Shown in pieces: positions 16,441 through 24,069 of a DNA stretch of 37,939 bases (position 1 is the first letter of the stretch; the number at the start of each line of letters is the position of its first letter). The notes under the pieces were generated by a model, which saw only the letters and a program-made list of their open reading frames with translations, did no database searches and was not told where the DNA came from. The stretch lies in the NCBI RefSeq assembly GCF_001618425.1, contig NZ_BDCU01000026.1:1-37939 (forward strand). The letters run 5' to 3'. Made by a program: the position numbers and the translations under genes. The stretch comes from Nocardia fusca NBRC 14340. GTDB taxonomy: Bacteria; Actinomycetota; Actinomycetes; Mycobacteriales; Mycobacteriaceae.

Positions 16441-17553
16441 ATGAGCGGCAATCCACGCGCACTGACACCTAGCGAACGCGCGTGGATGGATACACGGAGC
16501 TACATCCGTGAACACCGGTCCGCCCTCGACGCTGCGGCCGCACAGACCTACCCCGCACTGCGCCGTGTCGCCGACTCGACGCTCCTGGCACGCGAGGAGT
16601 GGATTCCTACCACTCCGATTCGGCTGGAAGAGGTCGGGACGGCGCTGGAAGTATCGTCGGTCTCCGAGGCTGCGGGCATCGAGCCGACACTGAGCTCCGC
16701 GCTGCCGGTGCGACAGACGGGTGATCCGTATACGAGTTATGCCGAGGCTGTTGGTGAACTGGTCGCGCCGACAATGTTCGAGAATCGGCCGACCTTCCGG
16801 CTCGTCCACGCCGACCTCACCGCAGAGAATCCCTCGATGCGATTCGGCCTCGGTTGGTACTTCGACAGCATCAATGTCGGGGAGGCCGCAGCGCACGAAT
16901 TCGCCTTGGCCGAGCAAGGCCACGACGAGCTATCCGGGGTCCGGGCTACGATCGCCGACCCCTGTGATCCGACGCAACGGCCGGTCAATATGGCCATCAG
17001 CACCGTCACCATCCGCCACGATCCGGACACAGTCGGTAAATCGTTCCTGCTGCATTGGCGAGACCCTCGGAAGGTCGGTCATGCCGGCGGGATGTACCAG
17101 GTCGTTCCGGTAGGAATCTTTCAACCTTCCGGCTATGCCGAGTGGAACATCGGTAACGATTTCTCGCTGTGGCGCAACATGGTCCGTGAGTTCGCCGAAG
17201 AGTTGGGTGGCGCCGACGAAGACCACGGCAGCGAAATCGCTCCGATCGACTATGAGACCTGGGAGTTTGCGCAACGCTTCGACGAGGCTCGGCGGGACGG
17301 TTCCGTCGCGGCGTACTGCCTCGGCCTCGGTGTCGACCCGCTGAGCTTCGCGACCGATCTACTTACCGCTGTCATCATCGATGCGCCGGTTTGCGACAAC
17401 CTCTTCGGTAATGCGCTGGGCAGCAACGCCGAGGGACGCGTCCTCGAATGGCAGCCGTTCACTGCTGAGCATGTGGAGAGTGTCGTCACCGGGCACCAAG
17501 TGCAGGCCGCCGGTATTGCCGCGCTGAGGCGGGCGGTCTCGCTGCTGGGCTGA
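16441..17553 (+). CDS. Nudix-like protein of the XRE-associated family
   Basis: 370 aa, ATG with AGGAG 8 bases upstream. The core REFAEELGG (residues 249-257) matches the second half of the Nudix box, following GGMYQVVPVGIFQPSG; the upstream Gly and Glu of the canonical box are not in register, so hydrolase activity is uncertain. Other strong segments are FGLGWYFDSINVGEAAAHEF near 135-154 and LGLGVDPLSFATDLLTAVII at 294-313. The N-terminal 110 residues are helical and variable. I recall related actinobacterial proteins fused to or next to XRE regulators, which fits the broken XRE gene upstream. Function is unknown; a nucleotide-sensing role is a guess. Confidence 0.7.
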   Translation: MSGNPRALTPSERAWMDTRSYIREHRSALDAAAAQTYPALRRVADSTLLAREEWIPTTPIRLEEVGTALEVSSVSEAAGIEPTLSSALPVRQTGDPYTSYAEAVGELVAPTMFENRPTFRLVHADLTAENPSMRFGLGWYFDSINVGEAAAHEFALAEQGHDELSGVRATIADPCDPTQRPVNMAISTVTIRHDPDTVGKSFLLHWRDPRKVGHAGGMYQVVPVGIFQPSGYAEWNIGNDFSLWRNMVREFAEELGGADEDHGSEIAPIDYETWEFAQRFDEARRDGSVAAYCLGLGVDPLSFATDLLTAVIIDAPVCDNLFGNALGSNAEGRVLEWQPFTAEHVESVVTGHQVQAAGIAALRRAVSLLG

Positions 17554-17598
17554 CCGGTACAACTGCCAGCTGTACAGCAGACAGTTGTTGGCACCGGT
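17553..17598. repeat. Nested inverted repeats after the Nudix-like gene
   Basis: Three symmetric pairs share a centre near 17574: ACCGGT at 17553-17558 and 17593-17598, ACAACTG/CAGTTGT at 17559-17565 and 17582-17588, and the self-complementary GCTGTACAGC at 17569-17578. It may be a terminator or a protein-binding or recombination site. Confidence 0.6.
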
Positions 17599-17624
17599 GC
17601 CCCTCGTGGCGCGACGCTGCGGGC

Positions 17625-18074
17625 GTGAAATCTACCGACTATTTGCGGTTGGTCAGTGGGACGTTCGATGCCGACCCGGGTGCGCTTCCGCGGCCCCGAG
17701 CCGATCGCGCGGCGCGTGGTGGCTCTTGTTCTGGCTCAGAGGCGTCGAGGTCCGGTCCGGTCGGTCAGTTGCCCAAGGCGATCGGAGTGATCCGGCGAGA
17801 GGTGATCGGCCGCGGTGCCGATATTCACCCGCTCGCCGGGCGCCACGGGTATCGGCTGGTGCACAGTGTCGTCCTCGACACCGGGCCGCTGGTTTCGGCT
17901 CTGGTCATCGCGCAGCACGTTTATGAGCACAACGCGCTCGCTGTGGTTGTTCCCGGTTTCGAGCACGCCGATCCGGTGCGACACATCATCACCGATCTCG
18001 CCGCGCTCATAACACCCGTGTGTGTCTACCCGCGCGGCTACCGGTGGGAGATACCCGAACCGGGAGATCAATGA
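17625..18074 (+). CDS. Hypothetical protein, weakly resolvase-N-terminus-like
   Basis: 149 aa by the longest frame (GTG 17625); no clear ribosome binding site, so the start is unsure. The first 50 residues are low-complexity. From AIGVIRREV (about residue 52) an alternating beta-alpha pattern follows, with HGYRLVHSVVLD, NALAVVVPGFEHAD and a closing ITPVCVYPRGYRWEIP. This resembles degenerate serine-recombinase N-terminal domains annotated in Nocardia and Rhodococcus, but the catalytic serine context (ARVS) reads IRRE here. It is thus not a functional recombinase on present evidence. A tiny membrane peptide overlaps its stop. Confidence 0.5.
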   Translation: MKSTDYLRLVSGTFDADPGALPRPRADRAARGGSCSGSEASRSGPVGQLPKAIGVIRREVIGRGADIHPLAGRHGYRLVHSVVLDTGPLVSALVIAQHVYEHNALAVVVPGFEHADPVRHIITDLAALITPVCVYPRGYRWEIPEPGDQ

Positions 18075-18151
18075 TGAGCGGCGCCGATATCGCCTTGGCG
18101 CTACTGGCGCTCGGTCTTATAGCGCTGACCGTGGTGTTGTGCCGACCATAG
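18071..18151 (+). CDS. 26-aa single-span membrane peptide
   Basis: The ATG overlaps the preceding TGA as ATGA, the classic translational-coupling arrangement. The peptide begins MMSGADIALALL, is almost entirely hydrophobic over residues 6-23, and ends CRP, giving one transmembrane helix with a positive C-terminus. It is too short for standard gene callers. Such peptides act as toxins or as modulators of membrane partners in other bacteria; here nothing beyond hydrophobicity and coupling supports a role. Confidence 0.5.
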   Translation: MMSGADIALALLALGLIALTVVLCRP

Positions 18152-18251
18152 CCATAAGTACGATCCGCGAGGGCGTTGCGTCGTTACCGCCGCTCACTCC
18201 GGTCCCCGACTCGGCTCGGGCTCACGGCGACCCTGCTGGGTCACAACCGGC

Positions 18252-19079
18252 TCAGGCTCGCGCGGCCAGGAGATCGGCGGTGAGCCGGGCGAGGCGGCGG
18301 GCATTGCCGGGATCGAGTGAGGGGAGCGAGAGGTCCAGGGTGCGGCCGCGGTCCACGGCGGTGAGCGGTTCCGCGGGTGGGTTGTCGATGACATCGTGCA
18401 GTGGGCGAATCGATTTGCGCACCGGGCGTGCGGCGACCGCGGCGAGGGAGCGGATCGCGGTCCGGGCGAGGACGCCGAGCGCGGAGAGGTCGCCGCTCCT
18501 GGTGAAACCCGGGTGGTAGAGGACGACCTTGATCTTGTCGCCGTGCTCCTCGGCAAACGACACACCGAGCAGGTCGTTGGCCCGCCCGGCCTGTAACTGG
18601 GCGCCGACCACGCTGTAGCCGCGGGTGAGGTGGGGATCGTCCCAGTGGACCGCGCCCTTCTGCACGCCGACACCGGCGATACTGACGATCACCGGTCGCG
18701 CGGCACGTGTCAGCAGTGGAACCAGCTCGTGCGAGAGCAGATACCGGCTCAGGTAGTACAGCGCGAAGGTGTATTCGAAACCCTCGGCCGTTTGGACGCG
18801 TTCGGGCATCGGGCGATTCGCGAAGAGCAGGAGCGCGTCCAGGGTGTCGTAGGCCGCGCCGATCTCGCCGACCACCCGTTCCACCTCCGCGACGGAACTC
18901 AGGTCGGCGCGGACGACGTGGAGGCGGTCGGCGTCCGCCCCGGCCGCGGCGGTGAGTTGTTCGCCTTTGGCCGGGTTGCTACCGATCGCCACGACCCGGT
19001 CACCGCGGGCGAGGCGCTCGAGAGCGATCGCGCGGCCCATGCCGTCCGTGCCGCCGCTGATAAGAATGGTTCTGGACAT
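18252..19079 (-). CDS. SDR-family oxidoreductase-like protein
   Basis: 275 aa, ATG with GGAGG about 5 bases upstream. A Rossmann fold is clear: SGGTDGMGRA (8-17) for NAD(P) binding, RADLSS near 58-62 and a Ser133 strand (VIVSIAG). The YxxxK catalytic pair is not found: Tyr155 is followed four residues later by Gly159, and the region aligning with the usual SKLAN reads QAGRAND. It may be non-catalytic or use an unusual arrangement. The gene is divergent from an HxlR regulator across 71 bp and is probably its target. Confidence 0.82.
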   Translation of the reverse strand: MSRTILISGGTDGMGRAIALERLARGDRVVAIGSNPAKGEQLTAAAGADADRLHVVRADLSSVAEVERVVGEIGAAYDTLDALLLFANRPMPERVQTAEGFEYTFALYYLSRYLLSHELVPLLTRAARPVIVSIAGVGVQKGAVHWDDPHLTRGYSVVGAQLQAGRANDLLGVSFAEEHGDKIKVVLYHPGFTRSGDLSALGVLARTAIRSLAAVAARPVRKSIRPLHDVIDNPPAEPLTAVDRGRTLDLSLPSLDPGNARRLARLTADLLAARA

Positions 19080-19150
19080 CACACCTCCGTGGACCCGACT
19101 GCTGTACTCATCCTGGGCAGCGGCCACCGGAAGCGAAAGAAGGCACTTTT

Positions 19151-19585
19151 ATGTCCAGTACGCACACGGATGTGCCCTCCATCTCCGCCGCCGCGCTTCC
19201 CACGCCGGTACCGCTCGCGGAGCACGAGCTGTGCCCGGTGTCGGGGCTGATGAGTCGTATCGGCGACAAATGGAGCCTGCTGGTGATCGCGCTGCTGGCC
19301 GCACGCCGGTACCGCTACAACGAACTGCACCGCTCGATCGAGGGCATCAGCCAGCGCATGCTGACCCGGACCCTGCGCGCGCTCGAGGACGACGGGCTCA
19401 TCGATCGCGTGGTGTACCCGACGGTTCCGCCGGCCGTGGAATACGGGCTCACTCCGCTGGGGGACACACTGCTGGTCCCGCTTTCGACGCTGGCCGATTG
19501 GGCGGTCGACCATGCCGTCGATATCACCGCCGCGCGCGCGGACCGCGCCGGAGGGCGCACGGCCGGCGCGTCCGGGAGAGGGTGA
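19151..19585 (+). CDS. HxlR family transcriptional regulator
   Basis: 144 aa; AGAAGG precedes the ATG. The HxlR winged helix has the signature Cys (CPVSGLMSRIGDKWSLLVI, Cys28) and the recognition region RYNELHRSIEGISQRMLTRT. Members with this N-terminal cysteine often sense aldehydes or quinone-type electrophiles by thiol chemistry. It is divergent from the SDR gene and convergent with the old yellow enzyme gene. The shared 71-bp spacer would hold any operator; I saw no perfect palindrome there. Confidence 0.92.
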   Translation: MSSTHTDVPSISAAALPTPVPLAEHELCPVSGLMSRIGDKWSLLVIALLAARRYRYNELHRSIEGISQRMLTRTLRALEDDGLIDRVVYPTVPPAVEYGLTPLGDTLLVPLSTLADWAVDHAVDITAARADRAGGRTAGASGRG

Positions 19586-19639
19586 TCGGCGACCGAACAG
19601 GCCGGTGCGCGGCCCGGGTCCGCTCGGCCGCGTCCGGGA

Positions 19640-20713
19640 TCAGGCCGGGTACCGGTACGCCGGGTAGGTCAGATAGCCCCGGTCACCGCCCTGGAAGTAG
19701 GTGTTCTCGTCGGCGGGGGTGATCGGGAGCGCGTTGCGCAGTCGCTCGACGAGGTCGGGGTTGGCGAGGAAGGCGCGGCCGAAGCTGATGAGGTCGGCGC
19801 CCAGGCCGAGCCAGCGTTCGGCATCGGCCGGGCCGGCGGGTTTCGGGCCCGACGGATGCACCGGGTTCATGACGAGGGGGCCCGGCCACGCGCGGCGGAG
19901 ATCGAGGAGCGTCTCGTCGTCGGTGGTGGCCTCCAGATGGATGTAGGCGAGGTCGAGGCCGGCCAGCTCGTCCAGCAGTGCGGCGTAGAGCGCGGGGGTA
20001 TCGGTTTCCTCGACACCCCAGAAGCCACCGCCGGGGGAGAGGCGGATACCGGTCCGGGAGCCGCCCACCGCCGCGACGGTCGCGGAGACCGCTTCGACGG
20101 CGAACCGGATTCGGTTGCGGAGAGAGCCGCCGTAGCGGTCGGTGCGCAGATTGGCGTTCGAGGAGAGGAACTGGGAGATCAGGTAGCCGTTGGCGCCGTG
20201 CAGTTCCACACCGTCGAAACCGGCGTCGACGGCGCGGCGGGCCGCGTCGGCATAGGATTCGACGTGCGCGGGGATCTCGGCGGTGTCCAGGGCGCGTGGC
20301 ACCGGAGCGGGGATACGGCCGGTGGGCGCGAAAACATCACCGACCGCGGCTACGGCCGAAGGGCCGACCGGTTGCAGCCCGGTGGTGTCGGGATGGGAGA
20401 CCCGTCCGCCGTGCATGATCTGCGCGAAGATCCGTCCGCCGTTGGCGTGCACAGCGGCGGTCACCGGGCGCCAGGAGTCGACGTGTTCGTCGGTGTACAG
20501 CCCGGGTGTCCCCGGATTGGATTGACCGACCGCGTTCGGTTGTACCCCTTCGCTCACGATCAGACCGGCGGTCGCCCGCTGCGCGTAGTAGGTCGCCATC
20601 GCGGGTGTGGCCAGACCGCCGGTGGCGGCCCGGACCCGCGTCATGGGAGCCATCACCACGCGGTTGGGCAGCGTCAGATCACCGAGTCGGTAGTTGTCGA
20701 AAAGGCTGGTCAC
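19640..20713 (-). CDS. Old yellow enzyme family alkene reductase
   Basis: 357 aa, GTG start with AAGGAGA about 9 bases upstream. An FMN-dependent TIM-barrel ene-reductase of the NemA/OYE type, reducing alpha-beta unsaturated aldehydes, ketones or nitro compounds with NAD(P)H. Evidence: LPNRVVMAPMTRVRA at the N-terminus, QIMHGGRVSHP near 98-108, the substrate-binding pair His172 and Asn175 with Tyr177 (LHGANGYLISQFL), and DRYGGSLRNRIRF. HxxN rather than HxxH separates it from the XenA subgroup. It is divergent from a MerR regulator with a MerR-type promoter in between. Confidence 0.93.
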   Translation of the reverse strand: MTSLFDNYRLGDLTLPNRVVMAPMTRVRAATGGLATPAMATYYAQRATAGLIVSEGVQPNAVGQSNPGTPGLYTDEHVDSWRPVTAAVHANGGRIFAQIMHGGRVSHPDTTGLQPVGPSAVAAVGDVFAPTGRIPAPVPRALDTAEIPAHVESYADAARRAVDAGFDGVELHGANGYLISQFLSSNANLRTDRYGGSLRNRIRFAVEAVSATVAAVGGSRTGIRLSPGGGFWGVEETDTPALYAALLDELAGLDLAYIHLEATTDDETLLDLRRAWPGPLVMNPVHPSGPKPAGPADAERWLGLGADLISFGRAFLANPDLVERLRNALPITPADENTYFQGGDRGYLTYPAYRYPA

Positions 20714-20760
20714 CTCTGGTCTCCTTCATATTCGGTGTGCCCGGTTCGGGCATATCGGCT

Positions 20761-20792
20761 ACCGTAAAACCTCACATGGATGTCAGAGGCAA
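20761..20792 (-). promoter_or_regulatory. MerR-type promoter and operator for the ene-reductase
   Basis: On the minus strand a -35 TTGCCT (20787-20792) and a -10 TACGGT (20761-20766) are separated by 20 bases, the lengthened spacer typical of MerR-activated promoters. The spacer carries an imperfect dyad, CCTCTGACAT opposed to ATGTGAGG. The adjacent divergent MerR gene is the obvious regulator. Confidence 0.6.
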
Positions 20793-20824
20793 GGTCTGTG
20801 GCGTGAATCATGTGGGAGGACGCG

Positions 20825-21193
20825 ATGCGCATCGGCGAATTGGCGGCACGCACCGGGGCGAGTATTCGGTCCCTGCGCTACTACGAAGAGCAGGGACTGC
20901 TCACCAGCACCCGCAGCGCAAGCGGGCAGCGGCACTACACGGCCGACCAGGTCGAGCGGGTCGAATTCATCCAGCGGATGTACGCCGCGGGACTGTCCAG
21001 CCGGACTGTCGCCGAGGTGCTGCCCTGCGTCGAATCGCCGAGCGAGGAAACCTCCGACGCCGCGATGGCACGGATGGAACAGGAACGAGACCGGTTGTCC
21101 GCGCATATCGACGAACTGATCCGGACACGCGACGCACTCGACCGGCTCATGGCCGTGAACAGGGAACACCGCGCGAGTCTGCGGCGGGCGTAG
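20825..21193 (+). CDS. MerR family transcriptional regulator
   Basis: 122 aa from ATG 20825, with GGAGGA 4 bases before it; an upstream ATG at 20810 has no ribosome binding site. The winged helix is typical (MRIGELAARTGASIRSLRYY then EEQGLL), followed by the dimerisation helix from about residue 78. Cys66 is the only cysteine, so the metal-binding cysteines of metal-sensing MerR proteins are absent; an organic effector is more likely. The last 47 bases overlap the convergent MFS gene. Confidence 0.92.
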   Translation: MRIGELAARTGASIRSLRYYEEQGLLTSTRSASGQRHYTADQVERVEFIQRMYAAGLSSRTVAEVLPCVESPSEETSDAAMARMEQERDRLSAHIDELIRTRDALDRLMAVNREHRASLRRA

Positions 21194-22376
21194 TCGAATC
21201 GTCTCCGGTCCGGCCGGCAGCCGCCACCGACCGGGTGACTCCCCACGTGACCAACCCGCCGAGCGCGTAGAGCGCACCGGTCAGGCAGGAAGCCTGCCAC
21301 CCCCATGTCGTGTAGGCCCAGGACGTCGTGATCGCACCCAGGGCCGAGCCGAGGGAGTAGAACGCCATGTAGGCGCCGATAACGCTGCCGGTGCGGTCCG
21401 GATGCGCTGCGGTCAGCAGGTGCTGGCTGCTGACATGTACGGCCTGAACGGCGAAGTCGAGCGCGACGATACCGATGACGAGCAGCCACACTGTCGGTTC
21501 GGTCCGGGCGATCAGCAGCCAGGACGCGGCCAGTAGGACGAGTGACCAGCCGGTGACCGATTGGGCGCGACCGGAATCGGCCCAGCGGCCGGCCCGGGCG
21601 GCTCCGGCGGCTCCGGCGAGCCCGGCCAGGCCGAAGAGCCCGATCTCGGTGGTGCCGAACGTCCAGGGTTGCGCGCCGAGTGGTAGGGCCAGGCCGCTCC
21701 ACAGGGTTCCGAACGAGGCGAAGACGAAGAAGGTGATGATGCCTCGGCCGAGGAGTAGCGGGTCTTTCGCGGCCGACCACCCCGTGGATTTCAGTACCTG
21801 CGGATATCGGCCGCCGGATGATCTGGGGTCGGGCCGGAGTCTCGTCCGGACCGTGACCGCGAGTGCGGCGCAGGCCGCGGCGAGCACGACATAGACGGCG
21901 CGCCAGCCGATGGTGTCGCCCAGGAGCCCGGCCAGGACGCGGACTCCGAGGATGCCGATCACCACGCCCGACGTGACCGCGCCGATGTTGCGCCCGCGCT
22001 CGTGTGGTGCGGAGATCGCCGCGACGTAGGCGACGGTGACCTGGACGACGACCGCGAACAGGCCGGCGATGGTCAGGCCTGCCACGGCGATGATCCCGTT
22101 CGGCGCGATCGCCGCGGTCGCGGCTCCGGCCCCGGTGAGCAGCAGGTGGCCGGTGATGAGCCGCCGGCGATCCAGGATGTCGCCGAGCGGTACCAGCAGG
22201 ATCAGTCCCGCGAAGTACCCGATCTGCCCGGCCGCGACCAGCCGGCCCAGCGATTCCGGCGCCAGCCCCAGTTCGGCACCGGCTTTTTCGAGAACCGGCT
22301 GGATCGCGTAGATCGTGGACACCGCCACGGCGCACACCATGGCCAGGACGAGCCGCGGTGACTTCGCGACATCCAT
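21147..22376 (-). CDS. MFS transporter (DHA1-like exporter)
   Basis: 409 aa from ATG 22376, which has GGAGG 6 bases upstream. Twelve transmembrane segments can be counted. The A-loop between helices 2 and 3 reads VPLGDILDRRRLITG, matching the GDxxxRR-type major facilitator signature. Drug or metabolite export is the usual role of this subgroup; the substrate is not predictable. It is divergent from an HxlR regulator across an 86-bp spacer with ATGCAACC repeats, so induction by that regulator's ligand is likely. Confidence 0.9.
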   Translation of the reverse strand: MDVAKSPRLVLAMVCAVAVSTIYAIQPVLEKAGAELGLAPESLGRLVAAGQIGYFAGLILLVPLGDILDRRRLITGHLLLTGAGAATAAIAPNGIIAVAGLTIAGLFAVVVQVTVAYVAAISAPHERGRNIGAVTSGVVIGILGVRVLAGLLGDTIGWRAVYVVLAAACAALAVTVRTRLRPDPRSSGGRYPQVLKSTGWSAAKDPLLLGRGIITFFVFASFGTLWSGLALPLGAQPWTFGTTEIGLFGLAGLAGAAGAARAGRWADSGRAQSVTGWSLVLLAASWLLIARTEPTVWLLVIGIVALDFAVQAVHVSSQHLLTAAHPDRTGSVIGAYMAFYSLGSALGAITTSWAYTTWGWQASCLTGALYALGGLVTWGVTRSVAAAGRTGDDSTTPAADSRGVPCSRP

Positions 22377-22399
22377 AACCGCCTCCAATTGGTAGCAAT

Positions 22400-22444
22400 A
22401 TGCAACCATCCGACGGTATGGCAAAATAGTTTCTAAATGCAACC
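22400..22444. promoter_or_regulatory. Direct ATGCAACC repeats in the MFS-HxlR spacer
   Basis: ATGCAACC occurs at 22400-22407 and 22437-22444, starts 37 bases apart. The palindrome CCAATTGG lies at 22385-22392 close to the MFS ribosome binding site. These are the only repeated words in the 86-bp divergent spacer and are candidate HxlR sites. Confidence 0.4.
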
Positions 22445-22462
22445 TAATGGTGAGGTGGATCT

Positions 22463-22912
22463 ATGGAACTCGGCGCCGGCCGCGAATGGACCGACCCCAC
22501 CTGCCCGGTGGCCCGGACGGTCGACCTCGTCGGCGATCGATGGAGCCTGCTCATCGTGCGGGACGCCATGGACGGCGCGGCGTCGTTCACCGAGTTCCGG
22601 CAGCGGCTCGGGATCGCCCGCAATATCCTCGCCGACCGGCTCCGCCGGCTCGTCGACAACGGGATCCTGGCCACCAGCACAGCCTCCGGCGGGAAGCGGC
22701 ACGTCTACGAGCTGACCGCCGCGGGCAAGGATCTGTTCACGACCATCGTGGCGTTGCGGCAGTGGGGCGAGCGTCACGCGTTCACCGCCGGGGAGGCCCG
22801 GTCGACACTGACCGACCTCGCCGGTAACGAACTCGCCGAACTCGGCCCGCGCACCCGGGCCGGTCACGAGATCGGTGCGGACACTTCGCGGGTACGACGC
22901 CCGGTGACCTGA
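22463..22912 (+). CDS. HxlR family transcriptional regulator
   Basis: 149 aa; GAGGTGG precedes the ATG. Conserved pattern: CPVARTVDLVGDRWSLLIVR (signature Cys15 region) then FTEFRQRLGIARNILADRL for DNA recognition and KRHVYELTAAGKDLF for the wing. Divergent from the MFS exporter, whose expression it probably controls. It is a different subgroup from the HxlR at 19.2 kb, sharing only the core motifs. Confidence 0.92.
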   Translation: MELGAGREWTDPTCPVARTVDLVGDRWSLLIVRDAMDGAASFTEFRQRLGIARNILADRLRRLVDNGILATSTASGGKRHVYELTAAGKDLFTTIVALRQWGERHAFTAGEARSTLTDLAGNELAELGPRTRAGHEIGADTSRVRRPVT

Positions 22913-23110
22913 GTGGGGCCGGGTGGCAGCGCGAGCCGGCCCCGTGCGCGCGAGCTGGGTCCGCTCTCGGGGACCAGAACGGCTGACCCGGCCGGTAACG
23001 GCCCGGGCGCCCGCACGATCGCTGTTGCGGGGTTCCGGAGAGAGCTTCGTGCAACAGCCGGCCGCGCTCGGACCGACCCGAATTACCCTGCGCGGGAATC
23101 GTGCTGCGGA

Positions 23111-23116
23111 TATCGT
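23111..23116 (+). promoter_or_regulatory. Leaderless -10 box for a 10-aa leader ORF
   Basis: TATCGT ends 6 bases before ATG 23123, the same geometry as the other leaderless genes here. Confidence 0.4.
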
Positions 23117-23122
23117 GGCCGG

Positions 23123-23155
23123 ATGAGGGGTTCGGTGGGTGAGACGGGGGCCTGA
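23123..23155 (+). CDS. Putative 10-aa leader peptide
   Basis: ATG 23123 reads MRGSVGETGA then TGA. The stop overlaps the ATG of the HExxH gene as TGATG. With a leaderless -10 box upstream and no good Shine-Dalgarno for the downstream gene, it could deliver ribosomes by termination-reinitiation. It is short, so chance is a real alternative. Confidence 0.35.
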   Translation: MRGSVGETGA

Positions 23156-24030
23156 TGGTCAGCGGCGCCGCGCGGGCGCTGCAGCAGGTGCTCGCCGCGA
23201 CGAAAAGGTTCATTGTCGGCAACAGGGACGTGCGGGTATCGGCACTTCTCGGACACGCCGGTAAGTCTCGTGCGGCCGCCGACCGGTTCGAAGGCTTGGA
23301 TCCACGGCTCGCCGACGGGATCCGCAGCCCCGATTCCCGTGGTACGGACGACGGTCCGACCGGGGAGTACCCGTTGCCGAACCGCGCTGATGTGCCACGG
23401 TTCGAGACGACCGGGCTCGGTGACGAGGTCGATCGATTGGCCGCTCTGTCACCGACGCTGCAGCGATTCCTCGGGGAACTTAAGCAGGACGGGTGGACGA
23501 TCGGGTACCGCGATGTCGGTGGTGGCGCGCATACGAGGCGCAGCGACGCGCGGATCACCGTACACAGCGGCGACCGCGACGATCCGGCAAAGGTCCTCGG
23601 CGCGCTGGCGCACGAAGTCGGGCACTCGTATCGTTCGGCCTACGAGCCGCAGCCGGTGCGGTATGACGGGCAGGGCCGTACCCGGTGGGTACGGGCGAGT
23701 GCCTTCGAGCATCTGCGGGACGAAGGGGAGGCCGCGCTGGTGGAAACGCAGATCCTGAGGGAGATCGCCGCGGCGGGCGGGCCGAAGTTGCGTACGTCCG
23801 GCCGGTTCGGAGACCGATACGAGGATCACTATGACCGGTACCTGCGCGGTGAATTGACCAGAGAAGACGCGCGCGACGAGAACGCCCACTGTTACATGAA
23901 GGAATACCGCAGCGGTAGCGAGGAGTCCGGCACGCCGGAGACCTATCTGGCCCATTACGAGGCCATTTACCACAGTGACTTCGACAATGACGAGGCGATG
24001 CAGGGGGCGCGGCTCATCTACGGTGAGTAA
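23155..24030 (+). CDS. Putative zinc metallopeptidase (HExxH)
   Basis: 291 aa. LGALAHEVGHSYRSAY contains HEVGH (His153, Glu154, His157), the zincin motif; Glu190 or Glu192 in HLRDEGEAALVE, about 35 residues on, could be the third ligand. The first 140 residues have no signal peptide or membrane helix, and the C-terminal 90 are charged and Asp/Glu/Tyr-rich. The layout, a variable N-terminus plus a compact HExxH domain, resembles effector or polymorphic-toxin metallopeptidases, but no secretion marker was found. I do not recognise a named family. A convergent 150-aa gene lies 39 bases downstream. Confidence 0.7.
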   Translation: MVSGAARALQQVLAATKRFIVGNRDVRVSALLGHAGKSRAAADRFEGLDPRLADGIRSPDSRGTDDGPTGEYPLPNRADVPRFETTGLGDEVDRLAALSPTLQRFLGELKQDGWTIGYRDVGGGAHTRRSDARITVHSGDRDDPAKVLGALAHEVGHSYRSAYEPQPVRYDGQGRTRWVRASAFEHLRDEGEAALVETQILREIAAAGGPKLRTSGRFGDRYEDHYDRYLRGELTREDARDENAHCYMKEYRSGSEESGTPETYLAHYEAIYHSDFDNDEAMQGARLIYGE

Positions 24031-24069
24031 ATGAGTGCAGAGGCGTTACCGGCCGAGCACAACGGCGGC

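Noticed and set aside
22923..23126. 67-aa frame between the HxlR gene and the HExxH gene
   Set aside because: Arg/Ala-rich, no ribosome binding site, no similarity that I recognise; overlaps the candidate promoter.
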